A stretch of DNA of 12,864 nt from Betaproteobacteria bacterium (GCA_012274205.1 JAAOZY010000023.1:1-12864); one strand, 5' to 3'. Positions 1 through 6,817 are shown, counted from the stretch's first letter. The notes: generated from the sequence alone by a model not told the origin. Numbers and translations: made by a program.

Positions 1-731
1 ATCCAGTAGGCGATGTCCGGCTGCAGGTCCAGGCGCAGCGTGAACGAGGCGCAGACGTGGGCGATCAGGCGCTCGCACAGCTCGATCTCCAGCGGCAGCA
101 GGCTGTCGGGCGAAGACGCGGACAACATCACTGCCTTGAGAAACTCCTGTTCGGGCGTGGACTCGCCCGGAATGCCCGGATAGAGCGTGACCGGCGATTG
201 CGCGAATTTGCGCGTTTCCGCGAGCGCATAGACCTTGGCAACGGCGGACCACACCGAAGGCTCCATCGGCCCGTAGCGCACATACATCCACTTCATCTGG
301 GCGGCAAGCGCGCGCAGCGCGCGCGCGAGCAGCAGCGGCATGCTGCCCTTCAGCGCATCGGCACCTTTGGCGCCCCCGGCATACAGCTCGACGCAGGCGG
401 CGTAGGCCAGCGCCGCCTCGCGCCAGTACTCGTATAGCGCCTTCCACAGCCGCATTTCCTGCAGTTTGCTCAGGCGCGGCGACGCCATGTAGTCGCGCGC
501 GAGCTTGCGCACATGGACCTGCGCCGTCTCGTCCAGCAACTGCACAAGTTGCGCCCGATATTCCGGCTTGAAGCCCTCCTCGGCCATCACCGACTGCAGC
601 CAGTGGGTCAGTTCGTCCGTGCATTTGAAGGCATCGCCGCCGGGCAAGTCCTCGAGCAGTTTGCGCGCCTCCTTGATCTCGGCCATGGGATGGTCCGGTC
701 TTTTGCTTCCGAACAGGCTGATCATGCGCAT
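1..731 (-). CDS. Conserved protein of unknown function, C-terminus off the window
   Basis: The frame is open on the minus strand from an ATG at 731 to the window edge, giving about 243 residues. It starts MRMISLFGSKRPDHP and continues with a mostly helical, Leu/Ala-rich sequence (for example KLQEMRLWKALYEYW, then LLLARALRALAAQMKWMYVR). It has no signal peptide, clear transmembrane segment or catalytic motif. From memory it resembles the N-terminal part of long (about 500-residue) betaproteobacterial proteins, some of which carry a C-terminal PilZ domain. That domain would lie outside the window, so this is only a suggestion. Alternative starts are ATG at 725 and at 686; none has a strong Shine-Dalgarno sequence. 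It is transcribed in the same direction as cbpA-cbpM but is separated from cbpM by about 155 bp, so it may have its own promoter. The reading frame is sure; the function is unknown. Confidence 0.75.
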   Translation of the reverse strand, partial: MRMISLFGSKRPDHPMAEIKEARKLLEDLPGGDAFKCTDELTHWLQSVMAEEGFKPEYRAQLVQLLDETAQVHVRKLARDYMASPRLSKLQEMRLWKALYEYWREAALAYAACVELYAGGAKGADALKGSMPLLLARALRALAAQMKWMYVRYGPMEPSVWSAVAKVYALAETRKFAQSPVTLYPGIPGESTPEQEFLKAVMLSASSPDSLLPLEIELCERLIAHVCASFTLRLDLQPDIAYW

Positions 732-886
732 CTCGCGGAATGGTGGGGGCGCTTCAACTTTTAGCCAAATGCAGCGGAAAAATCAATGCCCACGGCCGCG
801 TTTGACATTGTTTTACAAGGGCGCGCCGCTGTCGCGCGAGCGCGCCGGGGACCGGTTTCAAAACCAGTGCTGATGGTCAACAGCCC

Positions 887-1213
887 CTAGGGCGATCGCC
901 GCGGCAGTTGTGCGCGCAGCAGGCACAGTTCCGTTTCCAGTTCGCGTATGCGTTCGACCAGCGTCAGCGCCAGGGCCAGCGCCTGCGGCTCGAGCTCCAG
1001 GTCTTCGCGCAGGCGGCGCGCGGTGCGCACCACGACGACGAAACCGGCAGCGAAAGTCCACGGCGCGGCGCGCGGGTTGGTCGGCACCAGCGCGCCATAG
1101 TCGACGAGCTCGCGCAGCACCTGTTCCGGCACGCCGGATAACTCCACCAGCTCGGACAGCGAAAACTCGCGCTTGGATTCGAGCCACACCGCTTCAGTCG
1201 TGTCAGCCTGCAT
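887..1213 (-). CDS. cbpM: CbpM-type chaperone modulator
   Basis: A 108-residue protein with a MerR-like helix-turn-helix fold near the N-terminus (FSLSELVELSGVPEQVLREL, about residues 17-36) and a C-terminal amphipathic/coiled helix (LVERIRELETELCLLRAQL). This is the architecture of CbpM. In Escherichia coli CbpM binds the J-domain of CbpA and blocks its stimulation of DnaK and its DNA binding. The ATG lies inside the end of cbpA (11-nt overlap) with an AGGAGG Shine-Dalgarno sequence at 1220-1225, so the two are very likely co-transcribed and translationally coupled. The length is normal for the family. The function is assigned by family plus its position directly after cbpA. Confidence 0.87.
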   Translation of the reverse strand: MQADTTEAVWLESKREFSLSELVELSGVPEQVLRELVDYGALVPTNPRAAPWTFAAGFVVVVRTARRLREDLELEPQALALALTLVERIRELETELCLLRAQLPRRSP

Positions 1214-2150
1214 TTCCCGCCTCCTGCTTGAAATGGCCGCGCGGATTGAAATTCGACGCCTCCGCCAACTGCTTGAACAGGGCGCGCTCGCGCTCGCTCA
1301 GCACGGTGGGGACGACGATCTGCACAATGGCGAACAGATCGCCTTGGCCTTCCTGCGGTTTGGGCAGCCCGCGTCCGGCGAGCCGCATCTTCTGTCCGGC
1401 GTGCGTTCCCGGCGGCACTTTGAGATGCACCGCGCCGCCGAGCGTCGGCACCTCGACCACGGCACCGAGTGCGGCCTCCCACGGCGTCAGCGGCAGGTCC
1501 AGGTACAGATCGTGGCCGCTGACCCGATAGAGCGAATGCGGATGCAGCGCGATATTCAGATACAGGTCGCCATCACGGCCGCCGTTTGCACCCTTTCCGC
1601 CCTTGCCGCGCAGGCGCAGCCTTTGCCCGTCGGTCGCGCCTTTGGGAATGCGCGCCTTGAATGCGCGCTCCACCCGGTGCAGTCTGCCTTGCGCATCGTA
1701 TTCGGGTATGGCGAGATTGAGATCCACCGTGGTGCCGCGGCTGGCGTCCTCCAGCGTGATGTGCGCCGTGACCTCGAAGTCCTGTCCGGGCATGTGCATG
1801 GCGCCGCCCTGCCGCCGCGGCCCGCCCCCGGCGAGCCCGGCAAACAGGTCCGCCAGATCGATATCGTCGAACGCGAACTGCGTCTCGCCGTACTGCTTGC
1901 CCCAGTCCGGAGGCGGCCGGAAATCCTCCCCCGGCTGATGCCGGCCGAGCTGGTCGTAGGCGGCGCGCTTTTCCGGATCCTTGAGCGTCTGGTAGGCGTC
2001 CGCAATCTCCTTGAACTTCTCCTCGCCGGCCGGATCCTTGGATACGTCCGGATGGTACTGGTGCGCGAGCTTGCGGTATGCCTTCTTGATCGCATCGATG
2101 TCGGCATCGCGCTCGACGCCGAGTACCTTGTAGTAGTCCTTGTACTTCAT
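1203..2150 (-). CDS. cbpA: CbpA, DnaJ-family co-chaperone without zinc finger
   Basis: A 315-residue class II J-protein. Residues 1-70 form the J-domain with the HPD motif at 33-35, which is required to stimulate the DnaK ATPase. A Gly/Phe/Pro-rich linker follows (about 70-115), then two DnaJ C-terminal substrate-binding domains (from about 120, with GATDGQRLRLRGKG and PPGTHAGQKMRLAGRG as the repeated signatures). The Cys-rich zinc finger of true DnaJ is absent, which together with the downstream cbpM identifies CbpA. Related proteins bind curved DNA and act in stress or stationary phase. The start at 2150 has a TTGGAGA Shine-Dalgarno sequence 7 nt upstream. The CDF gene ends about 27 bp upstream on the same strand, so all three could share a transcript. 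Confidence 0.93.
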   Translation of the reverse strand: MKYKDYYKVLGVERDADIDAIKKAYRKLAHQYHPDVSKDPAGEEKFKEIADAYQTLKDPEKRAAYDQLGRHQPGEDFRPPPDWGKQYGETQFAFDDIDLADLFAGLAGGGPRRQGGAMHMPGQDFEVTAHITLEDASRGTTVDLNLAIPEYDAQGRLHRVERAFKARIPKGATDGQRLRLRGKGGKGANGGRDGDLYLNIALHPHSLYRVSGHDLYLDLPLTPWEAALGAVVEVPTLGGAVHLKVPPGTHAGQKMRLAGRGLPKPQEGQGDLFAIVQIVVPTVLSERERALFKQLAEASNFNPRGHFKQEAGNAG

Positions 2151-2177
2151 TGCGCAGTCTCCAAATTCATCCCCCGG

Positions 2178-3065
2178 TCACGGCAAAGGCGCCGGGTCCG
2201 GGTGCGCCTCTTGCGGTTCGACGTGTATGGTCACCGACGCCCGCGCAAGTTCACTCCCGATCGATTCCTCCAGCCGGTCGCACAAGGCATGCGACTCGCG
2301 CACACTGGTCTCCCCGGGGAGCAGCAGGTGAAAGTCGATGAAGCGTGCGCCGCCCGCCTTGCGCGTGCGCAGTGCGTGAAAGCTCGCGCCTGCGGGCAGT
2401 CCGGCGCGGATGAGAGTCTCGGTCTTCTCGATTTCCTGCGGCGACAGTGCCACATCCATCAGGCCGTCGATCGAGCGGCGCAGCAAGTCGATGCCGGTGA
2501 CGACGATGTGCAGGCCGACGGCGACCGCGATCAGCGGATCGAGTATGGACCAGCCCGGCAAAAACAAGATGATCAGCAGTCCGCTCAATACGCCGGCCGA
2601 GGTCCAGACATCGGTCAGCAGGTGCTTGGCGTCGGCCTCGATGGTGACGCTGTCGTGCTTGACCGCAACGTCCAGCATCAGGCGCGCGGTGGCGAAATTC
2701 ATTGCCGCGGCGAGCAATCCGACGCCGATGCCCCAGCCGAGGTTTTCCAGCGGCGCCGGGTGCATGAAACGGTTCCATCCGGTATAGATGATGGAAGCTG
2801 CGGCGAACAGGATCAGCGTGCCTTCGACGCCGATGGAGAAATACTCCGCCTTGTCGTGCCCATAGCTGTGCCTGTCATCGGCCGGCTGCTCGGCGACGGT
2901 AAGCGCGGTCAGCGCCACCAGTCCGGCTGCGAGATTCACCAAAGCTTCGAGCGCATCCGACAGCAGACTGACCGAATCGGTGAGAAAGTAGGCGCCGAAT
3001 TTCAGGGCGAGCGTCGCGATCGAAGTGGCGATCGAAAGAAAAGCCATTCTTTTTGTAGCTTTCAT
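2178..3065 (-). CDS. Cation diffusion facilitator (CDF) metal transporter
   Basis: A 295-residue inner-membrane CDF protein. It has an N-terminal transmembrane domain of about six hydrophobic segments (residues 1-195), the family motif HSYGHDKAEYFS between TM2 and TM3, and a C-terminal cytoplasmic ferredoxin-like domain (about 200-295). CDF proteins exchange divalent metals (Zn, Fe, Mn, Co, Cd) for protons. TM5 shows H148-x3-D152, the usual metal-site pair. TM2 reads LLSDALEALVN, putting Glu40 and Asn44 where E. coli YiiP/FieF has two Asp, so the metal specificity cannot be deduced. The frame can begin at a GTG at 3068, but the ATG at 3065 is preferred; neither has a strong Shine-Dalgarno sequence. 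It is divergent from arsR with 173 bp between them, so ArsR could also affect it, though the visible operator lies at the arsR end. Confidence 0.92.
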   Translation of the reverse strand: MKATKRMAFLSIATSIATLALKFGAYFLTDSVSLLSDALEALVNLAAGLVALTALTVAEQPADDRHSYGHDKAEYFSIGVEGTLILFAAASIIYTGWNRFMHPAPLENLGWGIGVGLLAAAMNFATARLMLDVAVKHDSVTIEADAKHLLTDVWTSAGVLSGLLIILFLPGWSILDPLIAVAVGLHIVVTGIDLLRRSIDGLMDVALSPQEIEKTETLIRAGLPAGASFHALRTRKAGGARFIDFHLLLPGETSVRESHALCDRLEESIGSELARASVTIHVEPQEAHPDPAPLP

Positions 3066-3203
3066 CACCGCGTCACTTCTGTTGCACCGTCACTCGACTG
3101 GTCCGAATCAGGCATGCGCGCGCCCAGTACGAGCGCCTTCCCGGCCATTATGCCACCGCGCCGTTGCGGCACGCCGCATTGCCCGGCCGCCGGCGCGGCG
3201 GAC

Positions 3204-3232
3204 TTGACAGGGGTTTTCATTTCCATAATACT
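3204..3232 (+). promoter_or_regulatory. Probable sigma-70 promoter of the ars operon
   Basis: A perfect -35 hexamer TTGACA (3204-3209) is followed after 17 bp by AATACT (3227-3232, 4 of 6 matches to TATAAT). Transcription would then start at about 3238-3240, on or next to the arsR ATG at 3239, which predicts a leaderless or nearly leaderless mRNA. The overlapping CATAAT at 3224-3229 is closer to the -10 consensus but lies only 14 bp from the -35. The promoter is inferred from sequence. Confidence 0.6.
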
Positions 3233-3250
3233 CGAAACATGGAAATGAAA
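3215..3250. promoter_or_regulatory. Perfect 12+12 bp inverted repeat, likely ArsR operator
   Basis: TTTCATTTCCAT (3215-3226) and ATGGAAATGAAA (3239-3250) are exact reverse complements separated by 12 bp. The left arm sits between -35 and -10; the right arm contains the arsR start codon. A dimeric ArsR bound here would block RNA polymerase, and arsenite binding would release it. The site is directly visible. Its role as the ArsR operator is inferred from position. Confidence 0.6.
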
Positions 3251-3592
3251 GATGCAAGCGGACGCCTCGCCGCGCTGGGGCACGACACGCGGCTCGCGAT
3301 CTACCGGTTGCTGGTGCAGGCAGGGCCGGCGGGCGTGAACGCAGGCGCGATCGGCGACAAGCTCGGGCTCGCGGCGGCGACGCTGTCGTTCCACCTGGCG
3401 CAGCTCGCGCGCGTCGGCCTGATACGCGGGCGCCAGGATGGCCGCTTCATTTTCTATGCGGCGGACTACGCGCTCATGGATGCGCTGCTCGCCTTTCTCA
3501 CCGACAACTGCTGCCAGGGCGCGCAATGTCTGCCCAAAGCGGCAGCTGCCGCAACGCCGGCAACACGGCCGCGCAGCGCGGCCGCGCGCTGA
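3239..3592 (+). CDS. arsR: ArsR-family arsenite-responsive repressor
   Basis: A 117-residue winged-helix repressor. The recognition region reads AAATLSFHLAQLARVGLI (about residues 45-62), followed by the wing GRQDGRFIFYAAD. The helix after the wing ends DNCCQGAQC, placing Cys91, Cys92 and Cys97 as a C-terminal trivalent-metalloid site. This resembles the Cys95/Cys96/Cys102 site of Acidithiobacillus ferrooxidans ArsR rather than the N-terminal CxC site of plasmid R773 ArsR. The start at 3239 fits the family N-terminus and the promoter. An in-frame ATG further upstream at 3164 lies ahead of the promoter and is unlikely, and ATG 3245 (two codons on) is also possible. There is no Shine-Dalgarno sequence before 3239, consistent with leaderless translation. 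The last ~15 residues are a low-complexity Ala/Arg tail. Confidence 0.9.
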   Translation: MEMKDASGRLAALGHDTRLAIYRLLVQAGPAGVNAGAIGDKLGLAAATLSFHLAQLARVGLIRGRQDGRFIFYAADYALMDALLAFLTDNCCQGAQCLPKAAAAATPATRPRSAAAR

Positions 3593-3611
3593 ATAGCTCC
3601 GGACGGACCCG

Positions 3612-4121
3612 ATGAACCAACGCGTATTCAACGTATTATTTCTTTGCACCGGCAACTCCGCGCGCAGCATTCTCGCCGAAGCCATCCTTGCGCATGCCGG
3701 CAAGGGCCGCTTCCGCGCATTCAGCGCCGGCAGCCACCCGGCGGGCAAAGCCAATCCCTATGCAATGGAGCTGCTGGCGCAGCACCATCTCCCGCTCGCC
3801 GGCGCTCGCAGCAAGAGTTGGGATGAGTTCGCCGCCCCCGGGGCTCCCCAGCTCGATTTCATTTTCACCGTTTGCGACAATGCCGCCGGCGAAGTCTGCC
3901 CGATCTGGCCGGGACAACCGATGACGGCGCACTGGGGGGTCGAGGATCCGGCCGCGGTCGAGGGCACGGACGCGCACAAGCGCAAGGCCTTCGTGCGCGC
4001 CTACATGCAGCTCAGCACCCGCATCGGCCAGTTCCTCAGCCTGCCGGTGGACAAACTGGACCGGCTGACGCTGCAGGCGAAATTGAACGACATCGGCAAG
4101 CTGCGCGCGACGGCTGAGTAG
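3612..4121 (+). CDS. arsC: Arsenate reductase ArsC, LMW phosphatase type
   Basis: A 169-residue cytoplasmic enzyme that reduces arsenate to arsenite. The N-terminus carries the low-molecular-weight phosphatase P-loop C-x5-R (C12-TGNSA-R18). Further Cys residues at 88 and 96 (VCDNAAGEVCPIWPG) correspond in arrangement to the second and third redox Cys of Staphylococcus pI258 ArsC (10/82/89), and WGVEDP (Asp112) supplies the expected general acid. Turnover is therefore probably through a disulfide relay to thioredoxin. The gene lies 19 bp after arsR on the same strand and only 3 bp before the acr3 remnant, in one operon. The C-terminal ~25 residues extend past the core fold, which is common in proteobacterial homologues. 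The product is As(III), normally handed to an efflux permease; here only ArsM is intact downstream. Confidence 0.93.
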   Translation: MNQRVFNVLFLCTGNSARSILAEAILAHAGKGRFRAFSAGSHPAGKANPYAMELLAQHHLPLAGARSKSWDEFAAPGAPQLDFIFTVCDNAAGEVCPIWPGQPMTAHWGVEDPAAVEGTDAHKRKAFVRAYMQLSTRIGQFLSLPVDKLDRLTLQAKLNDIGKLRATAE

Positions 4122-4124
4122 GCA

Positions 4125-4304
4125 ATGAGCGCGCCACGTGAAATCACCGCGAAGGCCGCGGTCGCCGCCGCCATCAGCCAGTTCGGCTTCGAGTCCGGCG
4201 CGGCCCTGGCGACGGTGATCGGCGTTCTGACCGAGGTGCCGGTCATGCTGCTGGTGGTGAAGACGGTGAATTCCCCGCGCGGCTGGTATGAGCGCGGCAT
4301 TTGA
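4125..4304 (+). pseudogene. acr3: Remnant of ACR3 arsenite efflux permease (C-terminus only)
   Basis: The frame reads MSAPREITAKAAVAAAIS, then a conserved transmembrane stretch and a tail, 59 residues in all. From about residue 12 onward it matches the end of ACR3 permeases: the last transmembrane helix with FGFESGAALATV, then GVLTEVPVMLLVVK, and the closing GWYERG. A complete ACR3 has about 350 residues and ten transmembrane helices, so roughly the first 300 are missing, including the helices with the catalytic Cys and Glu. The start ATG lies 3 bp after the arsC stop, as expected for an intact arsC-acr3 junction, so the event looks like an internal, possibly in-frame, deletion. It could be translated as a one-helix peptide but cannot pump arsenite. 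The identification rests on remembered family sequence. Confidence 0.82.
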
Positions 4305-4328
4305 ACAATGCCTGAAAGGAGCACGCGC

Positions 4329-5180
4329 ATGAGCAGCGAGAGCATACGAGAAGTGGTGAAACAGAAATACGGCGCAGCCGCGCTGCGCGTTCAGGGCGGC
4401 GTTTCCTCCTGCTGCGGCGGCAGCCGCACGGCCGGCGGCGGCTGCGACCCGATCACCTCGAACCTGTACAGCACGCAGCAGGGCGGCGAAGTCCCGGAGC
4501 AGGCGCTGCAGGCCTCGCTCGGCTGCGGCAATCCGACAGCGCTGGCGCAGTTGAATCCGGGCGAGACCGTGCTCGACCTGGGCTCGGGCGGCGGCATCGA
4601 CGTGCTGCTGTCGGCGCGGCGCGTCGGGCCGGCCGGCAAGGCCTACGGCCTGGACATGACCGACGAAATGCTGGCGCTCGCGCGCGCCAACCAGAAACAG
4701 GCCGGCGTGGAAAATGTCGAATTCCTCAAGGGCGAGATCGAGCATATTCCGCTGCCGGACAATGCGGTCGATGTGATCATTTCCAATTGCGTGATCAATC
4801 TTTCGTCCGACAAGGATCAGGTTCTGCGCGAGGCGTTCCGGGTGCTGAAGCCCGGCGGTCGCTTCGCCGTCTCCGATGTCGTCGTCACCGGCGAGATCCC
4901 GGCCGCCGTGCGCAGGAATGTCGAACTGTGGATTGGCTGCATCGCCGGCGCGCTGCGCGACACCGATTACCGGGAAAAGCTCGCGCGCGCGGGCTTCGAA
5001 GCGATCGAACTCGAACCGACGCGCATCTACAAGGTCGAAGATGCGCGGCAGTTCCTCGCCGGGCAGGGCTTGGACGTCGACGCGATCGCGGCCCAAGTCG
5101 ACGGGAAATTCATGAGCGCCTTCGTGCGCGCGAAAAAGCCCGCGGCCACGGCCTGCTGCAGCAGCAACTGCTGCCCCTGA
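4329..5180 (+). CDS. arsM: Arsenite S-adenosylmethionine methyltransferase ArsM
   Basis: A 283-residue class I methyltransferase that methylates As(III) to mono-, di- and volatile trimethyl-arsenic species in the cytoplasm. The SAM-binding motif I is VLDLGSGGGID (81-91). The three conserved arsenic-binding Cys of the family are present as C66 (SLGCGNP), C154 (ISNCVINL) and C204 (WIGCIAGAL), equivalent to C72/C174/C224 of Cyanidioschyzon ArsM. Cys are also found in the N-terminal SSCCGG and in a C-terminal CCSSNCCP tail, which may hold metalloid. The start at 4329 is chosen because AAAGGAG (4315-4321) sits 7 nt upstream; an in-frame ATG at 4308 would lie before this site. It is 24 bp after the acr3 remnant and is the last operon gene. 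With the pump lost, methylation appears to be the remaining arsenite detoxification step. Confidence 0.95.
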   Translation: MSSESIREVVKQKYGAAALRVQGGVSSCCGGSRTAGGGCDPITSNLYSTQQGGEVPEQALQASLGCGNPTALAQLNPGETVLDLGSGGGIDVLLSARRVGPAGKAYGLDMTDEMLALARANQKQAGVENVEFLKGEIEHIPLPDNAVDVIISNCVINLSSDKDQVLREAFRVLKPGGRFAVSDVVVTGEIPAAVRRNVELWIGCIAGALRDTDYREKLARAGFEAIELEPTRIYKVEDARQFLAGQGLDVDAIAAQVDGKFMSAFVRAKKPAATACCSSNCCP

Positions 5181-5257
5181 TCGACCGCCGAGCGCGGCCG
5201 CCGCGATATCCAGATCGCGCGGTCTGATTCAGGCGGCGGCGCCGCCCAAGGGCGCGC

Positions 5258-5785
5258 TCAGTCGCCCTCGAACGCGCACAAGGTGAACACCTTGTGCCTG
5301 AGCTTTTCCAGGCGTGCCCGCCCGCCCAGGTCGGGCAGGTCGATCACCGCGCAGACTTCCACCACCTTGCCGCCGATTTTCTCGATCAGCGTGATTGCGG
5401 CCTCGGCGGTGCCCCCGGTCGCGATCAGGTCGTCCACCAGCAGCACGCGCTCGCCCTTGGACACCGCGTCGACATGGAGTTCGACGCGGTCCACGCCGTA
5501 TTCCAGTTCATAGTCGTGCCCGACGGTTTCCGCCGGCAGCTTGCCTTTCTTGCGTATCGGCACGAAGCCCACGCCGAGCTGGAACGCGAGCGCGGCACCG
5601 ATGATGAAGCCGCGCGACTCGATGCCGGCGACCTTGTCTATTTTCGCCGCGGTATAGCGGTGCACAAATTCGTTGATGGTGATGCGAAACCCGACCGGAT
5701 CCTTGAGCAGGGTGGTGATGTCGCGGAACATCACGCCCTGCTTGGGATAGTGCGGAACCGTGCGGATGAGCGATTTGATCGGCAT
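5258..5785 (-). CDS. apt: Adenine phosphoribosyltransferase
   Basis: A 175-residue type I phosphoribosyltransferase that converts adenine and PRPP to AMP. The APRT N-terminal signature is present (PHYPKQGVMFRDITTLL, about 11-27), as is the PRPP-binding loop VLLVDDLIATGGTA (114-127). The length is standard. The start at 5785 has AGGAA (5796-5800) about 10 nt upstream. The gene lies 21 bp downstream of mtnP on the same strand, and MtnP releases adenine from methylthioadenosine, so the pair forms a salvage operon. It converges with arsM across a 77-bp spacer that has a GC-rich hairpin (5232-5246) but no T-run, so no convincing terminator is visible there. Confidence 0.96.
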   Translation of the reverse strand: MPIKSLIRTVPHYPKQGVMFRDITTLLKDPVGFRITINEFVHRYTAAKIDKVAGIESRGFIIGAALAFQLGVGFVPIRKKGKLPAETVGHDYELEYGVDRVELHVDAVSKGERVLLVDDLIATGGTAEAAITLIEKIGGKVVEVCAVIDLPDLGGRARLEKLRHKVFTLCAFEGD

Positions 5786-5806
5786 GATTTCGGGATTCCT
5801 ATTGCG

Positions 5807-6697
5807 TCACTTTGGATTGATCACGCGCCCAGCCACGGCATCGAGCCGGCGCAGCATGGCGGCATCGCGCGCCTCGGGCGCAGTGATCAGCGCATGCTCC
5901 AGCGCGCGGCGGCAGCCGCAGCCTGCTGCCGCCGCATCGTGCGCCAGCAGCGGCGCCAATTTCTTCACCAGCGTGCGCGCCTTCTCCGCGTTGGCGAGCA
6001 GCACCGAGATGATCGCCTCCACCGTGACGTCGTCGTGATGCGGATGCCAGCAATCGTAGTCGGTGACCATCGCGACGGTCGCGTAGCACATCTCGGCCTC
6101 GCGCGCGAGTTTCGCCTCGGGCATGTTGGTCATGCCGATCACGTCGCAATTCCAGGTGCGGTACATCTCGGACTCGGCCAGGCTGGAGAACTGCGGGCCC
6201 TCCATCACGAGGTAAGTGCCGCCGCGCGCGGTTTCGATGCCGGCTGCGCGCGCCGCCGCCTCGAGATGATCGCCGAGGCGGCTGCAAACCGGATGCGCCA
6301 TGGACACATGCGCCACCATGCCGGTGCCGAAGAAGCTCTTCTCGCGCGCGAAAGTGCGGTCGATGAACTGGTCCGCGATGACGAACATGCCCGGATGCAG
6401 GTGTTCGCGCAGCGACCCCACCGCGCTCACCGACACGACGTCGGTCACGCCGAGGCGCTTTAGCGCGTCGATGTTGGCGCGGAAATTAATTTCGGAGGGT
6501 GGGATCCTGTGCCCGCGGCCGTGGCGCGGCAGGAACACCATGGGCAGACCATCGAGTTCCCCGCACAGCATTTCGTCCGAGGGCTCGCCGAAGGGCGAGG
6601 CGACTTTCTCCCAGCGCTTGCCGGCGAGGCCGTCGATGTCGTAGACGCCGCTGCCGCCGATGATGCCCAGCACCTGGCTTCCCTGATTCGAGCGCAT
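5807..6697 (-). CDS. mtnP: S-methyl-5'-thioadenosine phosphorylase
   Basis: A 296-residue trimeric purine nucleoside phosphorylase-family enzyme that phosphorolyses methylthioadenosine to adenine and methylthioribose-1-phosphate. Visible landmarks are GIIGGSGVYD (phosphate loop, 11-20), LPRHGRGHRIPPSEINFRAN (57-76), the substrate region MEGPQFSSLAESEMYR, and VTDYDCWH with Asp213 and Asp215. The last feature favours adenine over the inosine-type MTIP paralogue. The start at 6697 is chosen for its Shine-Dalgarno AGGAGAA (6705-6711, 7 nt spacing) and because GIIGGSG then lies at the usual distance. The frame runs open to 6943, but that extension crosses the tRNA-like and repeat sequences and has no family character. 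Methylthioadenosine arises from polyamine synthesis and related SAM reactions. Confidence 0.95.
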   Translation of the reverse strand: MRSNQGSQVLGIIGGSGVYDIDGLAGKRWEKVASPFGEPSDEMLCGELDGLPMVFLPRHGRGHRIPPSEINFRANIDALKRLGVTDVVSVSAVGSLREHLHPGMFVIADQFIDRTFAREKSFFGTGMVAHVSMAHPVCSRLGDHLEAAARAAGIETARGGTYLVMEGPQFSSLAESEMYRTWNCDVIGMTNMPEAKLAREAEMCYATVAMVTDYDCWHPHHDDVTVEAIISVLLANAEKARTLVKKLAPLLAHDAAAAGCGCRRALEHALITAPEARDAAMLRRLDAVAGRVINPK

Positions 6698-6798
6698 CGC
6701 CCGGTTCTCCTGTATTGGCCCTTGCGGGCAGCGCGCCGCTTGCGTGCTCGAGCGCGCAGGGTCCGGCGCATGCCGCTTTGGCTGGACCTTGTTCGAAT

Positions 6799-6817
6799 TG
6801 GTGCGGGTAGAGGATTC
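6799..6817 (-). other. tRNA 3'-end-like sequence, candidate attachment-site core
   Basis: On the minus strand these 19 bases read GAATCCTCTACCCGCACCA. This looks like the end of a tRNA gene from within the T-loop: T-stem TCCTC, a 7-nt acceptor strand TACCCGC, discriminator A, and CCA. The upstream bases do not form the rest of a tRNA, so this is not an intact gene. Tyrosine-recombinase elements leave such 3' fragments at one end after inserting into a tRNA. No second copy in the same orientation is present in the window. Confidence 0.4.

Noticed and set aside
820..846. A GC-rich inverted repeat after cbpM (GGCGCGC/GCGCGCC) as a terminator
   Set aside because: No T-run follows on the minus strand, and the region is generally GCGC-rich, so the pairing may be chance.
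1173..3248. A 691-codon plus-strand open frame
   Set aside because: It lies antisense to cbpM, cbpA and the CDF gene, all with clear families; high GC keeps the opposite strand open. Its sequence shows no domain.
3636..5096. A 486-codon minus-strand open frame
   Set aside because: It is antisense to arsC, the acr3 remnant and arsM; its His/Arg/Gln-rich, repetitive composition is typical of a shadow frame.
5294..6463. A 389-codon plus-strand open frame
   Set aside because: It is antisense to apt and mtnP, with low-complexity composition and no recognisable domain.
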